Shown: positions 1 to 5,852 of the stretch, piece by piece
Layout: the number at the start of each line of letters is the position of its first letter
Numbering within the stretch: the first letter of the stretch is position 1
NCBI GenBank assembly: GCA_905372205.1
Contig: CAJPOH010000061.1
Coordinates: 1-6,248 of the forward strand
Direction of reading: 5' to 3'
DNA length: 6,248 bases
Source: an uncultured Treponema sp.
GTDB lineage: Bacteria; Spirochaetota; Spirochaetia; Treponematales; Treponemataceae
The notes under the pieces: model-generated
What the model saw: only the letters and a program-made list of their open reading frames with translations
Databases searched by the model: none
Told to the model about the DNA's origin: nothing
Translations under genes and position numbers: made by a program

Positions 1-682
1 CACAAAGACTAGAATATTCTTCATCAAAACTAATATCAAAAAGATTGTTTAGGTCAGAAAAAATGCTCACCTTGCTAAACTTGGTAACCCCTGTGAGAAA
101 GCTTAAATGAATGCACCCATTTAAACTTTTAATCACACTATAAAATGCCTTTAAAGTTGCTCTGTATTGCTCTTGTAATTCTTTATTTTCTAAAGTTGCT
201 ATGAGAGGTTTATCGTATTCGTCAACTAGAATGACAACTCTTTGATTAAACTTTTTGTATAAAGCTTCGATAAGGTATGCAAAATCCAAATGTGCTATTT
301 TAAACTTTTTTTCTATATCAAATTGAACGCACCACCTTTCTATTTGTGCATTTAAAACATTACCTAGTTCATCAGTAGTTTTATAATCTCCAACATTCAA
401 ATCAAGCTTTAATACGGGATATTTTTTCCATTCCTCGCCTTTTTCTGCCTTAATTCTCTCAATGCTAAGCCCCTTAAAAAGCTCTTTTCTTCCTTCAAAA
501 TAGGCTTTCAATGTTGAAATAAACAAACTTTTTCCAAAACGACGAGGACGAGCTAGAAAATAAGCTCTTCCAACAATTTCCAACTTAGGGATAAACTGCG
601 TCTTATCTACGTAAATATAGGAAGAAGTCCGCATTGTTTCAAAACTTTGAATGCCTATAGGCATGTTTCTTATCTCTTGCAT
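1..682 (-). CDS. AAA-ATPase-like protein (DUF1703/PD-(D/E)XK-associated family), N-terminal part, cut by window edge
   Basis: The reading frame is open from ATG at 682 to the left edge, giving 227 codons without a stop. Seen: an N-terminal block PIGIQSFETMRTSSYIYVDKT (residues 8-28), a Walker-A-like RPRRFGKSL (45-53), a hydrophobic Walker-B-like strand ending in VDEYDKPL (153-160), and LTGVTKFSKVSIFSDLNNL (196-214), a sensor-like segment. This order matches the AAA-ATPase-like family (PF09820), whose members are usually a little over 500 residues and carry a C-terminal PD-(D/E)XK nuclease-like domain; that half lies outside the window. The family is multi-copy in Treponema, Bacteroidetes and Clostridia. 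Its biological role is not established, so none is claimed. The start is uncertain: ATG at 682 has no Shine-Dalgarno and lies almost at the predicted transcription start. ATG at 664 (MPIGIQ) would leave an 18-nt leader with a weak AGAGA and may be the real start. Confidence 0.88.
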   Translation of the reverse strand, partial: MQEIRNMPIGIQSFETMRTSSYIYVDKTQFIPKLEIVGRAYFLARPRRFGKSLFISTLKAYFEGRKELFKGLSIERIKAEKGEEWKKYPVLKLDLNVGDYKTTDELGNVLNAQIERWCVQFDIEKKFKIAHLDFAYLIEALYKKFNQRVVILVDEYDKPLIATLENKELQEQYRATLKAFYSVIKSLNGCIHLSFLTGVTKFSKVSIFSDLNNLFDISFDEEYSSLC

Positions 683-689
683 TAAAAAC

Positions 690-718
690 AGTATAACATT
701 AAAAGAAAAGCATTGCAA
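690..718 (-). promoter_or_regulatory. Sigma-70-type promoter of the AAA-ATPase-like gene
   Basis: Read on the minus strand, a -35 box TTGCAA (718-713) is followed by a 17-bp spacer and a -10 box TATACT (695-690). Each box matches the consensus at five of six or four of six positions and the spacing is ideal. Transcription would start near 683-682, so the message would be leaderless from the ATG at 682 or have a short leader to the ATG at 664. This is inferred from sequence only. Confidence 0.6.
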
Positions 719-773
719 ATGGAAAAAGAGCAAAAAGAACCTGTCTTATAGAACAACAGACTCATCTCAGTAA

Positions 774-801
774 TGTACAATAAAGCTTGATCGTGTAGAA
801 T
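774..801 (+). promoter_or_regulatory. Candidate promoter of the small CxxC ORF
   Basis: A -35-like TGTACA (774-779, four of six matches) is separated by 16 bp from TAGAAT (796-801, five of six). A start near 808 would be followed directly by GGGAG at 811-815 and ATG at 819, a compact and coherent layout. The -35 overlaps a TAATGTAC octamer (771-778) that recurs four more times downstream, so a protein binding that octamer would cover this promoter. The -35 match is modest, hence the low confidence. Confidence 0.35.
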
Positions 802-818
802 AAAACTACTGGGAGAAC

Positions 819-974
819 ATGGGTTTGAATATTGATGAGAGAACACACCCACGTTTCTGTACAGAATGCGATCTCAATATAGCGGGGTTTGCCCCTCGTT
901 GCTGTACAGAATGCGGTCGCGATATAGCGGGGTTTGCACCCCCAATGCTGTACAGAATGGACTCAGTACATTAG
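819..974 (+). CDS. Possible small CxxC (zinc-ribbon-like) protein of 51 residues
   Basis: ATG at 819 is preceded by GGGAG (811-815, a short 3-nt spacer) and by a candidate promoter; the frame ends at TAG 972-974. The peptide starts MGLNIDERTHPRF and then holds two near-identical 15-residue units, CTECDLNIAGFAPRC (residues 14-28) and CTECGRDIAGFAPPM (29-43), with tail LYRMDSVH. CTEC-x11-CTEC resembles the short zinc ribbons that begin FCxxCG and repeat as FCxxCG, so zinc binding is a reasonable inference; no function is known. Doubts: it is very short, it is built almost wholly from a tandem DNA repeat, it is much richer in GC than its neighbours, and the opposite strand is also open across the repeat. 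It could be a real mini-protein, the stub of a longer zinc-ribbon gene, or a repeat element that happens to be open. Confidence 0.4.
   Translation: MGLNIDERTHPRFCTECDLNIAGFAPRCCTECGRDIAGFAPPMLYRMDSVH
857..960 (+). repeat. GC-rich 45/46-bp tandem repeat, two and a quarter copies
   Basis: Unit 1 is 857-901 (45 bp), unit 2 is 902-947 (46 bp) and a partial third is 948-960. Each begins with CTGTACAGAATG, whose first eight bases are a perfect palindrome, and the two full units share ATATAGCGGGGTTTGC. Each full unit also has a small G4/C4 hairpin: 884-887 with 892-895 (4-nt loop) and 929-932 with 939-942 (6-nt loop). The 45-bp period keeps frame and encodes the duplicated 15-residue motif; the 46-bp second unit puts the third copy out of frame. 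About 60 percent of bases in 882-947 are G or C, against roughly a third around it. Confidence 0.85.
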
Positions 975-985
975 CTAATGTACTG
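964..985. repeat. Perfect 22-bp palindrome
   Basis: CAGTACATTAG (964-974) is followed with no gap by its exact reverse complement CTAATGTACTG (975-985). It contains the stop codon of the small ORF (972-974) and is followed by TTTT at 986-989. It could be a dyad operator for a homodimer or a weak intrinsic terminator. The operator reading is preferred because the stem is AT-rich, the T-run is short, and its half-site TAATGTAC recurs alone nearby. Confidence 0.8.
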
Positions 986-1043
986 TTTTCACATCCCCTA
1001 ATGTACTCTTCCAACATTTCCTAATGTACGCTTTTGAAAAGAT
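975..1043 (+). repeat. Three direct repeats with an exact 23-bp period
   Basis: CTAATGTAC begins at 975, 998 and 1021, exactly 23 bp apart. Copies 1 and 2 also share the next base and scattered positions in the tail (CACATCCC versus AACATTTC); copy 3 has diverged after the core. Because 23 is not a multiple of three, the array is not a coding repeat. About two helical turns separate the cores, which would place them on roughly the same DNA face. A further TAATGTAC lies at 771-778. Confidence 0.7.
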
Positions 1044-1107
1044 ACGATCTTAATTTCAGCAATTTCGCATTCAAAGAAGTGAATTTTTGAGCAATAATAT
1101 ACAAAGC

Positions 1108-1121
1108 AACGACTAGTCGTT
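1108..1121. promoter_or_regulatory. 14-bp perfect palindrome upstream of murD, possible operator
   Basis: AACGACTAGTCGTT is its own reverse complement. It lies 55 bp before the murD start and touches a weak -35-like GTTCCA (1119-1124). This is the placement expected of a repressor site, but no regulator is encoded in the window to pair with it. Confidence 0.4.
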
Positions 1122-1146
1122 CCATAATTTTTTCAAATTCTATACT
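1119..1146 (+). promoter_or_regulatory. Weak candidate promoter of murD
   Basis: GTTCCA (1119-1124, three of six) is spaced 16 bp from TATACT (1141-1146, five of six). A second TATACT lies at 1159-1164 and would give a leader of only about 5 nt, but it has no acceptable -35. The region is so AT-rich that -10-like boxes are expected by chance. No Shine-Dalgarno precedes the ATG at 1177. Confidence 0.25.
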
Positions 1147-1176
1147 TTTTTTCCCTTTTATACTACTATATTTTGT

Positions 1177-2559
1177 ATGAAACTGGAAGATATCAAAAAC
1201 TTAAAAGTCACTATTATGGGGCTAGGACTTAATGGTGGTGGTTTAATAAGTGCAAAGTTTTTTGCAAAGTATGGTGCAGATGTTACTGTTACTGACTTAA
1301 AATCTGAACAAGAATTAAAGCCTTCAATTGAAGCACTAAAAGATATAAAGGGCATTCGCTTTGTATTAGGAAAGCACAACATAGAAGACTTTGAAACAGC
1401 TGATTTAGTAATTAAAAATCCCATTGTTAAGAAAGCAGGAAATAAGTATTTGGAAAAAGCTAAATGGGTTGAAAGCGATGTATCAATATTTTTACAACTT
1501 AGTAAAGCACATATTTTGGCAATTACAGGAACAAAAGGTAAGTCTTCAACAGCAAAGGCTCTGCATTATGGACTCAGTTCTTTAGGCTACAAAGCTTTTC
1601 TTGGAGGCAACATTGGGTGCAATCCACTTAGCTTTTTAGAGGAAACTGACTGTTCCACACCTGTAGTTTTGGAGCTTTCCAGTTGGCAACTAAGAGACCT
1701 AAAGACATGCAAAGAATTTAAGCCTCATCTTGCAATAGTAACACCTATTATGAAAGATCATCAAAATTGGTATAAAAGTATGGAAGAATATGTAAGTGAT
1801 AAGAGTATAATCTTTCAAAATCAGGATGAAAAAGATTTTTTAATTTTGAATTATGATGATGAATGGGGAAAAAAAATGGCAACTAAAGCTCGTTCAAAAA
1901 TCTTTTGGTATAGTACTACTCCATTACCTCAAAATTTAAAGGGTTGTTTTTTAGAAAAAGACGGTGGTGTTTTTCAAGAGAATGAAAAGAAAACACCTTT
2001 GATGACCCAAGATGTTAAAGTGAAAGGTGATAAGTCTCGCTCTAACCTTTTAAATGCCTCTTTAGCCCTTTTCCTACTAGGAAATAATAACGAAAAAATC
2101 ATTGATGTAATGAAAGAAGCTCAAACACCAGAGCATAGAATGGAATTCTTTTTCAAAACTAAAGATGCCGTTTCTTTTTATAATGACAGTGCTGCCACAA
2201 TCCCTGAAGCAACCTGTGCTGCCATTTCATCCTTTGAAAAGCCCCCTATTCTCATAACAGGTGGCACGGATAAAGATCTCGATTTTACTCCTCTTGCAAA
2301 AAACTTATACAAGGCTAAAGCCATCTTTTTATTACGTGGAAGTGCAACAAACCGTCTAATACCGCTTTTAGATGAAAAGAACATTTCGTATTTTGGTCCA
2401 TACAATAACCTAGATGAGCTACTCTTATCACTTAAAGAGAAACTAAGAGGTGGAGATGAAGTAATATTTTCTCCAGCCTCTAGTAGTTTTGAACTTTTTA
2501 AGAATGAATTTGATAGAGGCAACTCTTTCAAAGAAAAAGTAAAAGAGTTGTTTTCATAA
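1177..2559 (+). CDS. murD: UDP-N-acetylmuramoyl-L-alanine--D-glutamate ligase
   Basis: Cytoplasmic Mur ligase that adds D-glutamate to UDP-MurNAc-L-Ala using ATP, the second amino-acid step of peptidoglycan synthesis. At 460 residues it has normal full length (E. coli 438). Seen: N-terminal Rossmann-like loop MGLGLNGGG (14-22) for UDP; ATP P-loop ITGTKGKSS (116-124); LELSSWQL (165-172), with the Mg-binding Glu at 166; DH at 194-195; K209 in YVSDKSIIF, at the place of the carbamylated lysine; HRMEFF (320-325); NDSAATIPEAT (336-346); GGTDKDLDF (362-370); and SPASSSFELFKNEFDRG (432-448), the D-Glu-binding end. NDSAAT replaces the common NDSKAT, and RSNLLNA (288-294) stands where many MurDs have HN. 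The start at 1177 fits the family N-terminus although no Shine-Dalgarno is visible. It stands alone, not beside other mur or fts genes. Base composition matches the surroundings, suggesting a native housekeeping gene. Confidence 0.96.
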   Translation: MKLEDIKNLKVTIMGLGLNGGGLISAKFFAKYGADVTVTDLKSEQELKPSIEALKDIKGIRFVLGKHNIEDFETADLVIKNPIVKKAGNKYLEKAKWVESDVSIFLQLSKAHILAITGTKGKSSTAKALHYGLSSLGYKAFLGGNIGCNPLSFLEETDCSTPVVLELSSWQLRDLKTCKEFKPHLAIVTPIMKDHQNWYKSMEEYVSDKSIIFQNQDEKDFLILNYDDEWGKKMATKARSKIFWYSTTPLPQNLKGCFLEKDGGVFQENEKKTPLMTQDVKVKGDKSRSNLLNASLALFLLGNNNEKIIDVMKEAQTPEHRMEFFFKTKDAVSFYNDSAATIPEATCAAISSFEKPPILITGGTDKDLDFTPLAKNLYKAKAIFLLRGSATNRLIPLLDEKNISYFGPYNNLDELLLSLKEKLRGGDEVIFSPASSSFELFKNEFDRGNSFKEKVKELFS

Positions 2560-2561
2560 AA

Positions 2562-2595
2562 AAAGCCTTGAATCCATTTTAAGACTCAAGGCTTT
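2562..2595. terminator. Shared intrinsic terminator between convergent murD and lipoprotein operon
   Basis: Arms 2562-2574 (AAAGCCTTGAATC) and 2583-2595 (GACTCAAGGCTTT) pair over 13 bp with one A-C mismatch and enclose an 8-nt loop. On the minus strand the stem begins 6 nt after the lipoprotein stop and is followed by seven U residues (2564-2558), a strong terminator whose U-tract overlaps the murD stop codon. On the plus strand it begins 3 nt after the murD stop but has only TTTAAGGCTTATTTT behind it, so it should be weaker for murD. Confidence 0.85.
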
Positions 2596-2600
2596 AAGGC

Positions 2601-3725
2601 TTATTTTGTGGTTATAGTTCTTGCAACTCTAAAACCTAAGATATTACCCGAACGAGTTGGATTAAAATCTAAACGATATCCTAAAGTGCATTTGAAAGAA
2701 CCAGAATCATCTTTAAAACACCCACCTCTACTCACTCTAGATGAACGTTTATCATCATCCACTTCATCTTTAGGTCGCTTTTCAGGACCATACCAAGGAA
2801 TGCCTATTAGCGTATGTCCTTCAAGTGTATTTCCTGTGAGCCAGTCAAAACACCACTCATGAACGTTTCCTACCATATCGTGAATCCCTAATTTGTTTGC
2901 CTTTTTTTCTCCAACATTGTGTGTTTTTCCATCAGAATTGATGTCTATCCAAGCATAGTTAAGGAGTTCGTTTGCATCATTGCAAGTTGAATATTTCCAG
3001 CCCCATTCACTAGCGTTTGGATTCCCACCTCGCCCTGCCATTTCCCACTCAGCCTCTGTAGGAAGGCGAAAGCCTGAAGCTTGCCAATCAACAAAAGGAG
3101 CATCAACATAACCTGGCTCATCATTTGGGTATAGTCCATTATAGTCACGAGCTTTAGGATCATCAGGAGCACAAGGAGCAGTAGTTCTAATAGGAGTTTC
3201 TTTTTCAGCGTCTTTATAGTAGACAGGACGCAAGCCCACCATTTCACTATAAGCATTGCACCACACAATAACACTTCTCCACGGAACCCTCACTACAGGT
3301 TGCCACTTATTTTGCTCAGTTGGAGGAATAAAATGGTTGTCCGAATTGTCAGGGCTTTCACTTCCTCCCCCTCCTTGAAACATAAATGTGTAACCATTAT
3401 TTAATGCCCAATCCATAACTAAAGTCCAAAGTTCATAACTCACTTCATGTTTACCAATTTGATATGGGTTTAGCTCTAATGTTCTACCTTTGACAAAAAC
3501 ACCATCAAAATACCAAGTGATATTTCCTTCTTTATAAGGCAAATCTTTCCCTACAATTGTTGTAGGTGTTGAAATAACTGTCACCAAGTCCTTATGCTTT
3601 GCATTCACTTTGTCTAAAAAAGACGTGTCAACATCTGGTGAGTTTTGAACACCACCACCAGTATTTGCACCTTTGCATGCAAAAAGACAAAAAGAAACCA
3701 TAAATAAAATACTTTTCTTTAACAT
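2601..3725 (-). CDS. Lipoprotein with SUMF1/FGE-sulfatase-like domain, lacking the catalytic cysteine pair
   Basis: A 374-residue secreted lipoprotein. MLKKSILFMVSFCLFAC has a basic start, hydrophobic core and lipobox LFAC, so C17 should be lipidated. The rest matches the formylglycine-generating-enzyme family (PF03781): YQIGKHEVSYELW (88-100), WRSVIVWCNAYSEMVG (149-164), FRLPTEAEWEMAGRGG (219-234), DMVGNVHEWCFDW (283-295), SRGGCFKDD (332-340) and a terminal GFRVAR (364-369). True enzymes carry a Cys-x4-Cys pair shortly after RGG in a segment like SYLCHxSYC. Here RGG is followed by Cys336 and a lone Cys346 with a different spacing, so sulfatase activation is unlikely; a structural or ligand-binding role is inferred. 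ATG 3725 is chosen over the in-frame ATG at 3737 because GGAG lies 6 nt before it, inside the longer frame. It is the second gene of an operon, 34 bp after the larger lipoprotein gene. Confidence 0.88.
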   Translation of the reverse strand: MLKKSILFMVSFCLFACKGANTGGGVQNSPDVDTSFLDKVNAKHKDLVTVISTPTTIVGKDLPYKEGNITWYFDGVFVKGRTLELNPYQIGKHEVSYELWTLVMDWALNNGYTFMFQGGGGSESPDNSDNHFIPPTEQNKWQPVVRVPWRSVIVWCNAYSEMVGLRPVYYKDAEKETPIRTTAPCAPDDPKARDYNGLYPNDEPGYVDAPFVDWQASGFRLPTEAEWEMAGRGGNPNASEWGWKYSTCNDANELLNYAWIDINSDGKTHNVGEKKANKLGIHDMVGNVHEWCFDWLTGNTLEGHTLIGIPWYGPEKRPKDEVDDDKRSSRVSRGGCFKDDSGSFKCTLGYRLDFNPTRSGNILGFRVARTITTK

Positions 3726-3731
3726 TTTAAT

Positions 3732-3735
3732 CTCC
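3732..3735 (-). promoter_or_regulatory. Ribosome-binding site deciding the start of the SUMF1-like lipoprotein
   Basis: On the minus strand GGAG (3735-3732) stands 6 nt before the ATG at 3725. The upstream ATG at 3737 has no such site, and the signal peptide is more regular from 3725. Confidence 0.7.
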
Positions 3736-3759
3736 ATCTAAAAAACAAGACTACGAACC

Positions 3760-5757
3760 TTATGCATCACAACCTTTAATATTTAAGGTGTAAGTTTCAA
3801 TTGGAGCATCATCATAAAGTAGCTTGAGTGTGAAAACTGTTGTTATATTATCTTGTAATTTATCAAGTGGACTATTAATACCAGTAATTTTTGCAACATA
3901 AACTCCTCCCTCTTGAACAAATGTAGCTATTACCTTTTTGTTTTCCTTACTCAATTCAACTTTAAGTCTAGCCAATTCTTTATCTTGCAAGTTAGTAATT
4001 TCTACTTTGAGTTCTTTTAGTTTTAAGCCATTTACAAGAGTACTAAAAGTGTTGTTTCCATCATCAGACAGGGTAGCAAACTGTAGAATTCCCTCACTAT
4101 CATAATCATCGTTTCCAGCAGCTAAAATTTTTGTGATGAGTCTTTGTGCTCCTTTAACGTATGTAACATTGAAGCTAAAAGTACTGCTAGTCTTATCTTT
4201 TGCACTAGCGACAATTGTAATGAGAGTTTTTGTGTTTTCTACTAAGCCATTCAATGTGCCTTCAAAAAGTTTTTTGTTTGCAGAAAATGGATTTGTTGTA
4301 GCGTTTCCATTAATGGTGACAGCTCCTTCTTCATATTCTTTGTCAAGATAGATTTTGATACTAACATTATTTTCTTTGTCAGTAGTCTCATCTGCATCTT
4401 GAAGAACAGGTTTTTCGTCCAGTTTAACTTGTACAATATTTACCTTATTATCTTGAAGTTTTGTATAATTCACTTTAAATCTAAAACTACTAGGCTCTGC
4501 ATTTTCCGCACTAGCTCTTGCAACAAACTCAGTCACACCTTCTTCTAATGCAACTGAAGCAAAAGTTGCAACAGAGCCAAAAACTGTACCCTGTATTTTA
4601 TTGCTACCATCTTGTTTCTCTAGCGATGCACTCAAGCCTATAACAACTTTATTTGTAAAATTCAATTGAATTTCAGCTGGAGTGCTAGAAACATTGAGCG
4701 TTTCGTCTTGATTTTCAACCGTCATATTTCCTATAGCAACACTAGTGATTGTAAGTTCTCCTTTTTTTAGTGTCAAACTAAATTCAAGCTTTATAGGTTT
4801 ATCATCCCTATCTTGATTTGCCTCTTTTGTTGTAACATCAATAGTGCAAGCTATTGGAGTTCCATATACTAAATCTTCCTTCAGTGTTAGTTTAACATCC
4901 TTCTTGTAATTATCTAGATATTCAACCTTAAACGCATTGCTTTCTACCTTTGAAAACATCCTATTTGTTGCAAGAAAAACAACAGCTTTTTTGATATCGG
5001 ATGGAAAAGTTTTTTCTTTTTTTACATCTGCGACCTCGTAAATATCACTATTAACAGCAAATTCTGTAACTACAGAATCAATTTGTGCTGATAATTCTTT
5101 TCGTGTAATAACTACGTCATGCTCCCATTTATTATATTCATCTTGTGATGCAGGAGCGACAAGGTGGATTGTGGTAGGCTTGCCATACTCTAATTCAGCT
5201 GGGCAATTTTCAACATTGAGAGGAATCACTCTTGTTATAGCATCCCCTAATTTAAATGTAGCTTTTATATCATTTGTTGTAACATTCTTATGCTTACTAT
5301 CAAATTCACAAGTATAAGTCTCTGTATCAATATTAGCCTTTCCATCATGTATTATTAACTCATCTAGTTTAAGGTCGAAAACATTTTGAATTATAATTTT
5401 TACATCTTTTTCCCATGCCTTATAGTGTCCTTTAGAAGCTTTAACACTCAATTTGATTATATTATCTCCAACTTGCAAAGAAGACGCATTTGCTACTTCC
5501 ACATCAATTTTTTTATTTTTTCCTTCTTTTCCATAATCAAACTTTGCAACAACATTACCAGTGACAACTTTTGTTTTATCTTTACCAAGAGTAACCTCCA
5601 GTTTTGAAACATCAACATCTTTTTCATGGATGAACAGCGATTTTAGAACTAGCTCAGGGTCTTCTGTACCGTTTTGACCTCTTCCATCATTAACATTATT
5701 GCAGCTAAAAAAACAAAGTGATAGGCCTAAAAATACCAATAAACCTAATCGTTTCAT
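3760..5757 (-). CDS. Large repeat lipoprotein with about six beta-sandwich-like modules
   Basis: A 665-residue secreted lipoprotein of unknown function. MKRLGLLVFLGLSLCFFSC is a clean lipoprotein signal with C19 as the lipidation site, followed by a polar linker (20-35). The rest alternates short hydrophobic strands and polar turns, and internal repeats are visible. Unit 1 (about 36-124) runs from LKSLFIHEKDV to YKAWEKDVKIII. Unit 2 (about 128-219) runs from LDELIIHDGKANI to YNKWEHDVVITRK. Unit 3 (about 225-333) is diverged. Units 4 (334-433) and 5 (437-534) match each other, ending ASAENAEPSSFRFKVNYTK and ASAKDKTSSTFSFNVTYVK. Unit 6 (about 537-665) ends the protein. Such strings of roughly 100-residue modules suggest immunoglobulin- or cadherin-like surface proteins, as seen in host-associated treponemes; adhesion is inference only. 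AGGAGG 5 nt before ATG 5757 fixes the start, so the longer frame from 5844 is rejected. It is the first gene of the operon with the SUMF1-like lipoprotein. Confidence 0.88.
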   Translation of the reverse strand: MKRLGLLVFLGLSLCFFSCNNVNDGRGQNGTEDPELVLKSLFIHEKDVDVSKLEVTLGKDKTKVVTGNVVAKFDYGKEGKNKKIDVEVANASSLQVGDNIIKLSVKASKGHYKAWEKDVKIIIQNVFDLKLDELIIHDGKANIDTETYTCEFDSKHKNVTTNDIKATFKLGDAITRVIPLNVENCPAELEYGKPTTIHLVAPASQDEYNKWEHDVVITRKELSAQIDSVVTEFAVNSDIYEVADVKKEKTFPSDIKKAVVFLATNRMFSKVESNAFKVEYLDNYKKDVKLTLKEDLVYGTPIACTIDVTTKEANQDRDDKPIKLEFSLTLKKGELTITSVAIGNMTVENQDETLNVSSTPAEIQLNFTNKVVIGLSASLEKQDGSNKIQGTVFGSVATFASVALEEGVTEFVARASAENAEPSSFRFKVNYTKLQDNKVNIVQVKLDEKPVLQDADETTDKENNVSIKIYLDKEYEEGAVTINGNATTNPFSANKKLFEGTLNGLVENTKTLITIVASAKDKTSSTFSFNVTYVKGAQRLITKILAAGNDDYDSEGILQFATLSDDGNNTFSTLVNGLKLKELKVEITNLQDKELARLKVELSKENKKVIATFVQEGGVYVAKITGINSPLDKLQDNITTVFTLKLLYDDAPIETYTLNIKGCDA

Positions 5758-5762
5758 AAAAA

Positions 5763-5768
5763 CCTCCT
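5763..5768 (-). promoter_or_regulatory. Strong Shine-Dalgarno of the repeat lipoprotein
   Basis: AGGAGG on the minus strand, 5 nt (all T) before ATG 5757. It is the strongest ribosome-binding site in the window and decides the start against the in-frame ATG 87 bp upstream, suggesting high translation. Confidence 0.85.
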
Positions 5769-5772
5769 CATA

Positions 5773-5787
5773 AGCAATTTGATTGCT
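5773..5787. repeat. Small hairpin in the lipoprotein leader
   Basis: AGCAAT (5773-5778) and ATTGCT (5782-5787) are perfectly complementary around a 3-nt loop. The hairpin would form in the mRNA leader a few bases before the AGGAGG, where it could tune translation. At this length it could also be chance. Confidence 0.3.
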
Positions 5788-5823
5788 ATGATATCGATAA
5801 AATCGACACAAAAAGAAACAACA

Positions 5824-5852
5824 AATATATTGACAAAGTTTCATAGTTAAAA
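5824..5852 (-). promoter_or_regulatory. Weak candidate promoter of the lipoprotein operon
   Basis: On the minus strand TTTTAA (5852-5847, three of six) is followed by a 17-bp spacer and TATATT (5829-5824, five of six). The start would fall near 5817, giving a leader of about 60 nt. The -35 is poor, and the sequence is AT-rich enough for chance matches. It overlaps the left arm of the inverted repeat at 5841-5871. Confidence 0.25.

Noticed and set aside
812..959. Minus-strand open frame across the GC-rich repeat (GANPAISRPHSVQQRGANPAIL)
   Set aside because: It is also repetitive and open, but it has no ATG or GTG start before the repeat and no ribosome-binding site. The plus-strand frame has both plus a CxxC pattern.
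964..989. Intrinsic terminator for the mini-ORF
   Set aside because: The stem is AT-rich with no proper loop, and only four T residues follow. An operator-type palindrome fits better, though weak termination cannot be excluded.
857..1043. CRISPR array
   Set aside because: The repeats are tandem with no spacers (45/46 bp) or are 9-10-bp cores at 23-bp spacing, and no cas gene is visible.
2945..3274. Overlapping minus-strand frame of 109 codons inside the SUMF1-like gene
   Set aside because: It is a shifted frame of a gene with clear family motifs; its Leu-rich product comes from the codon pattern of the real gene. The antisense frames at 1158-1424 and 2178-2531 in murD and the plus-strand frames in 2608-2862, 4133-4351 and 5386-5607 are rejected for the same reason.
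3726..3737. Upstream ATG for the SUMF1-like lipoprotein (MEIK)
   Set aside because: The codons of this extension contain the GGAG that serves the ATG at 3725, and nothing resembling a ribosome-binding site precedes 3737.
5758..5844. In-frame upstream start for the repeat lipoprotein (MKLCQYICCFF)
   Set aside because: It would put 29 residues ahead of a clean lipoprotein signal, lies inside the inverted repeat, and ignores the AGGAGG directly before 5757.
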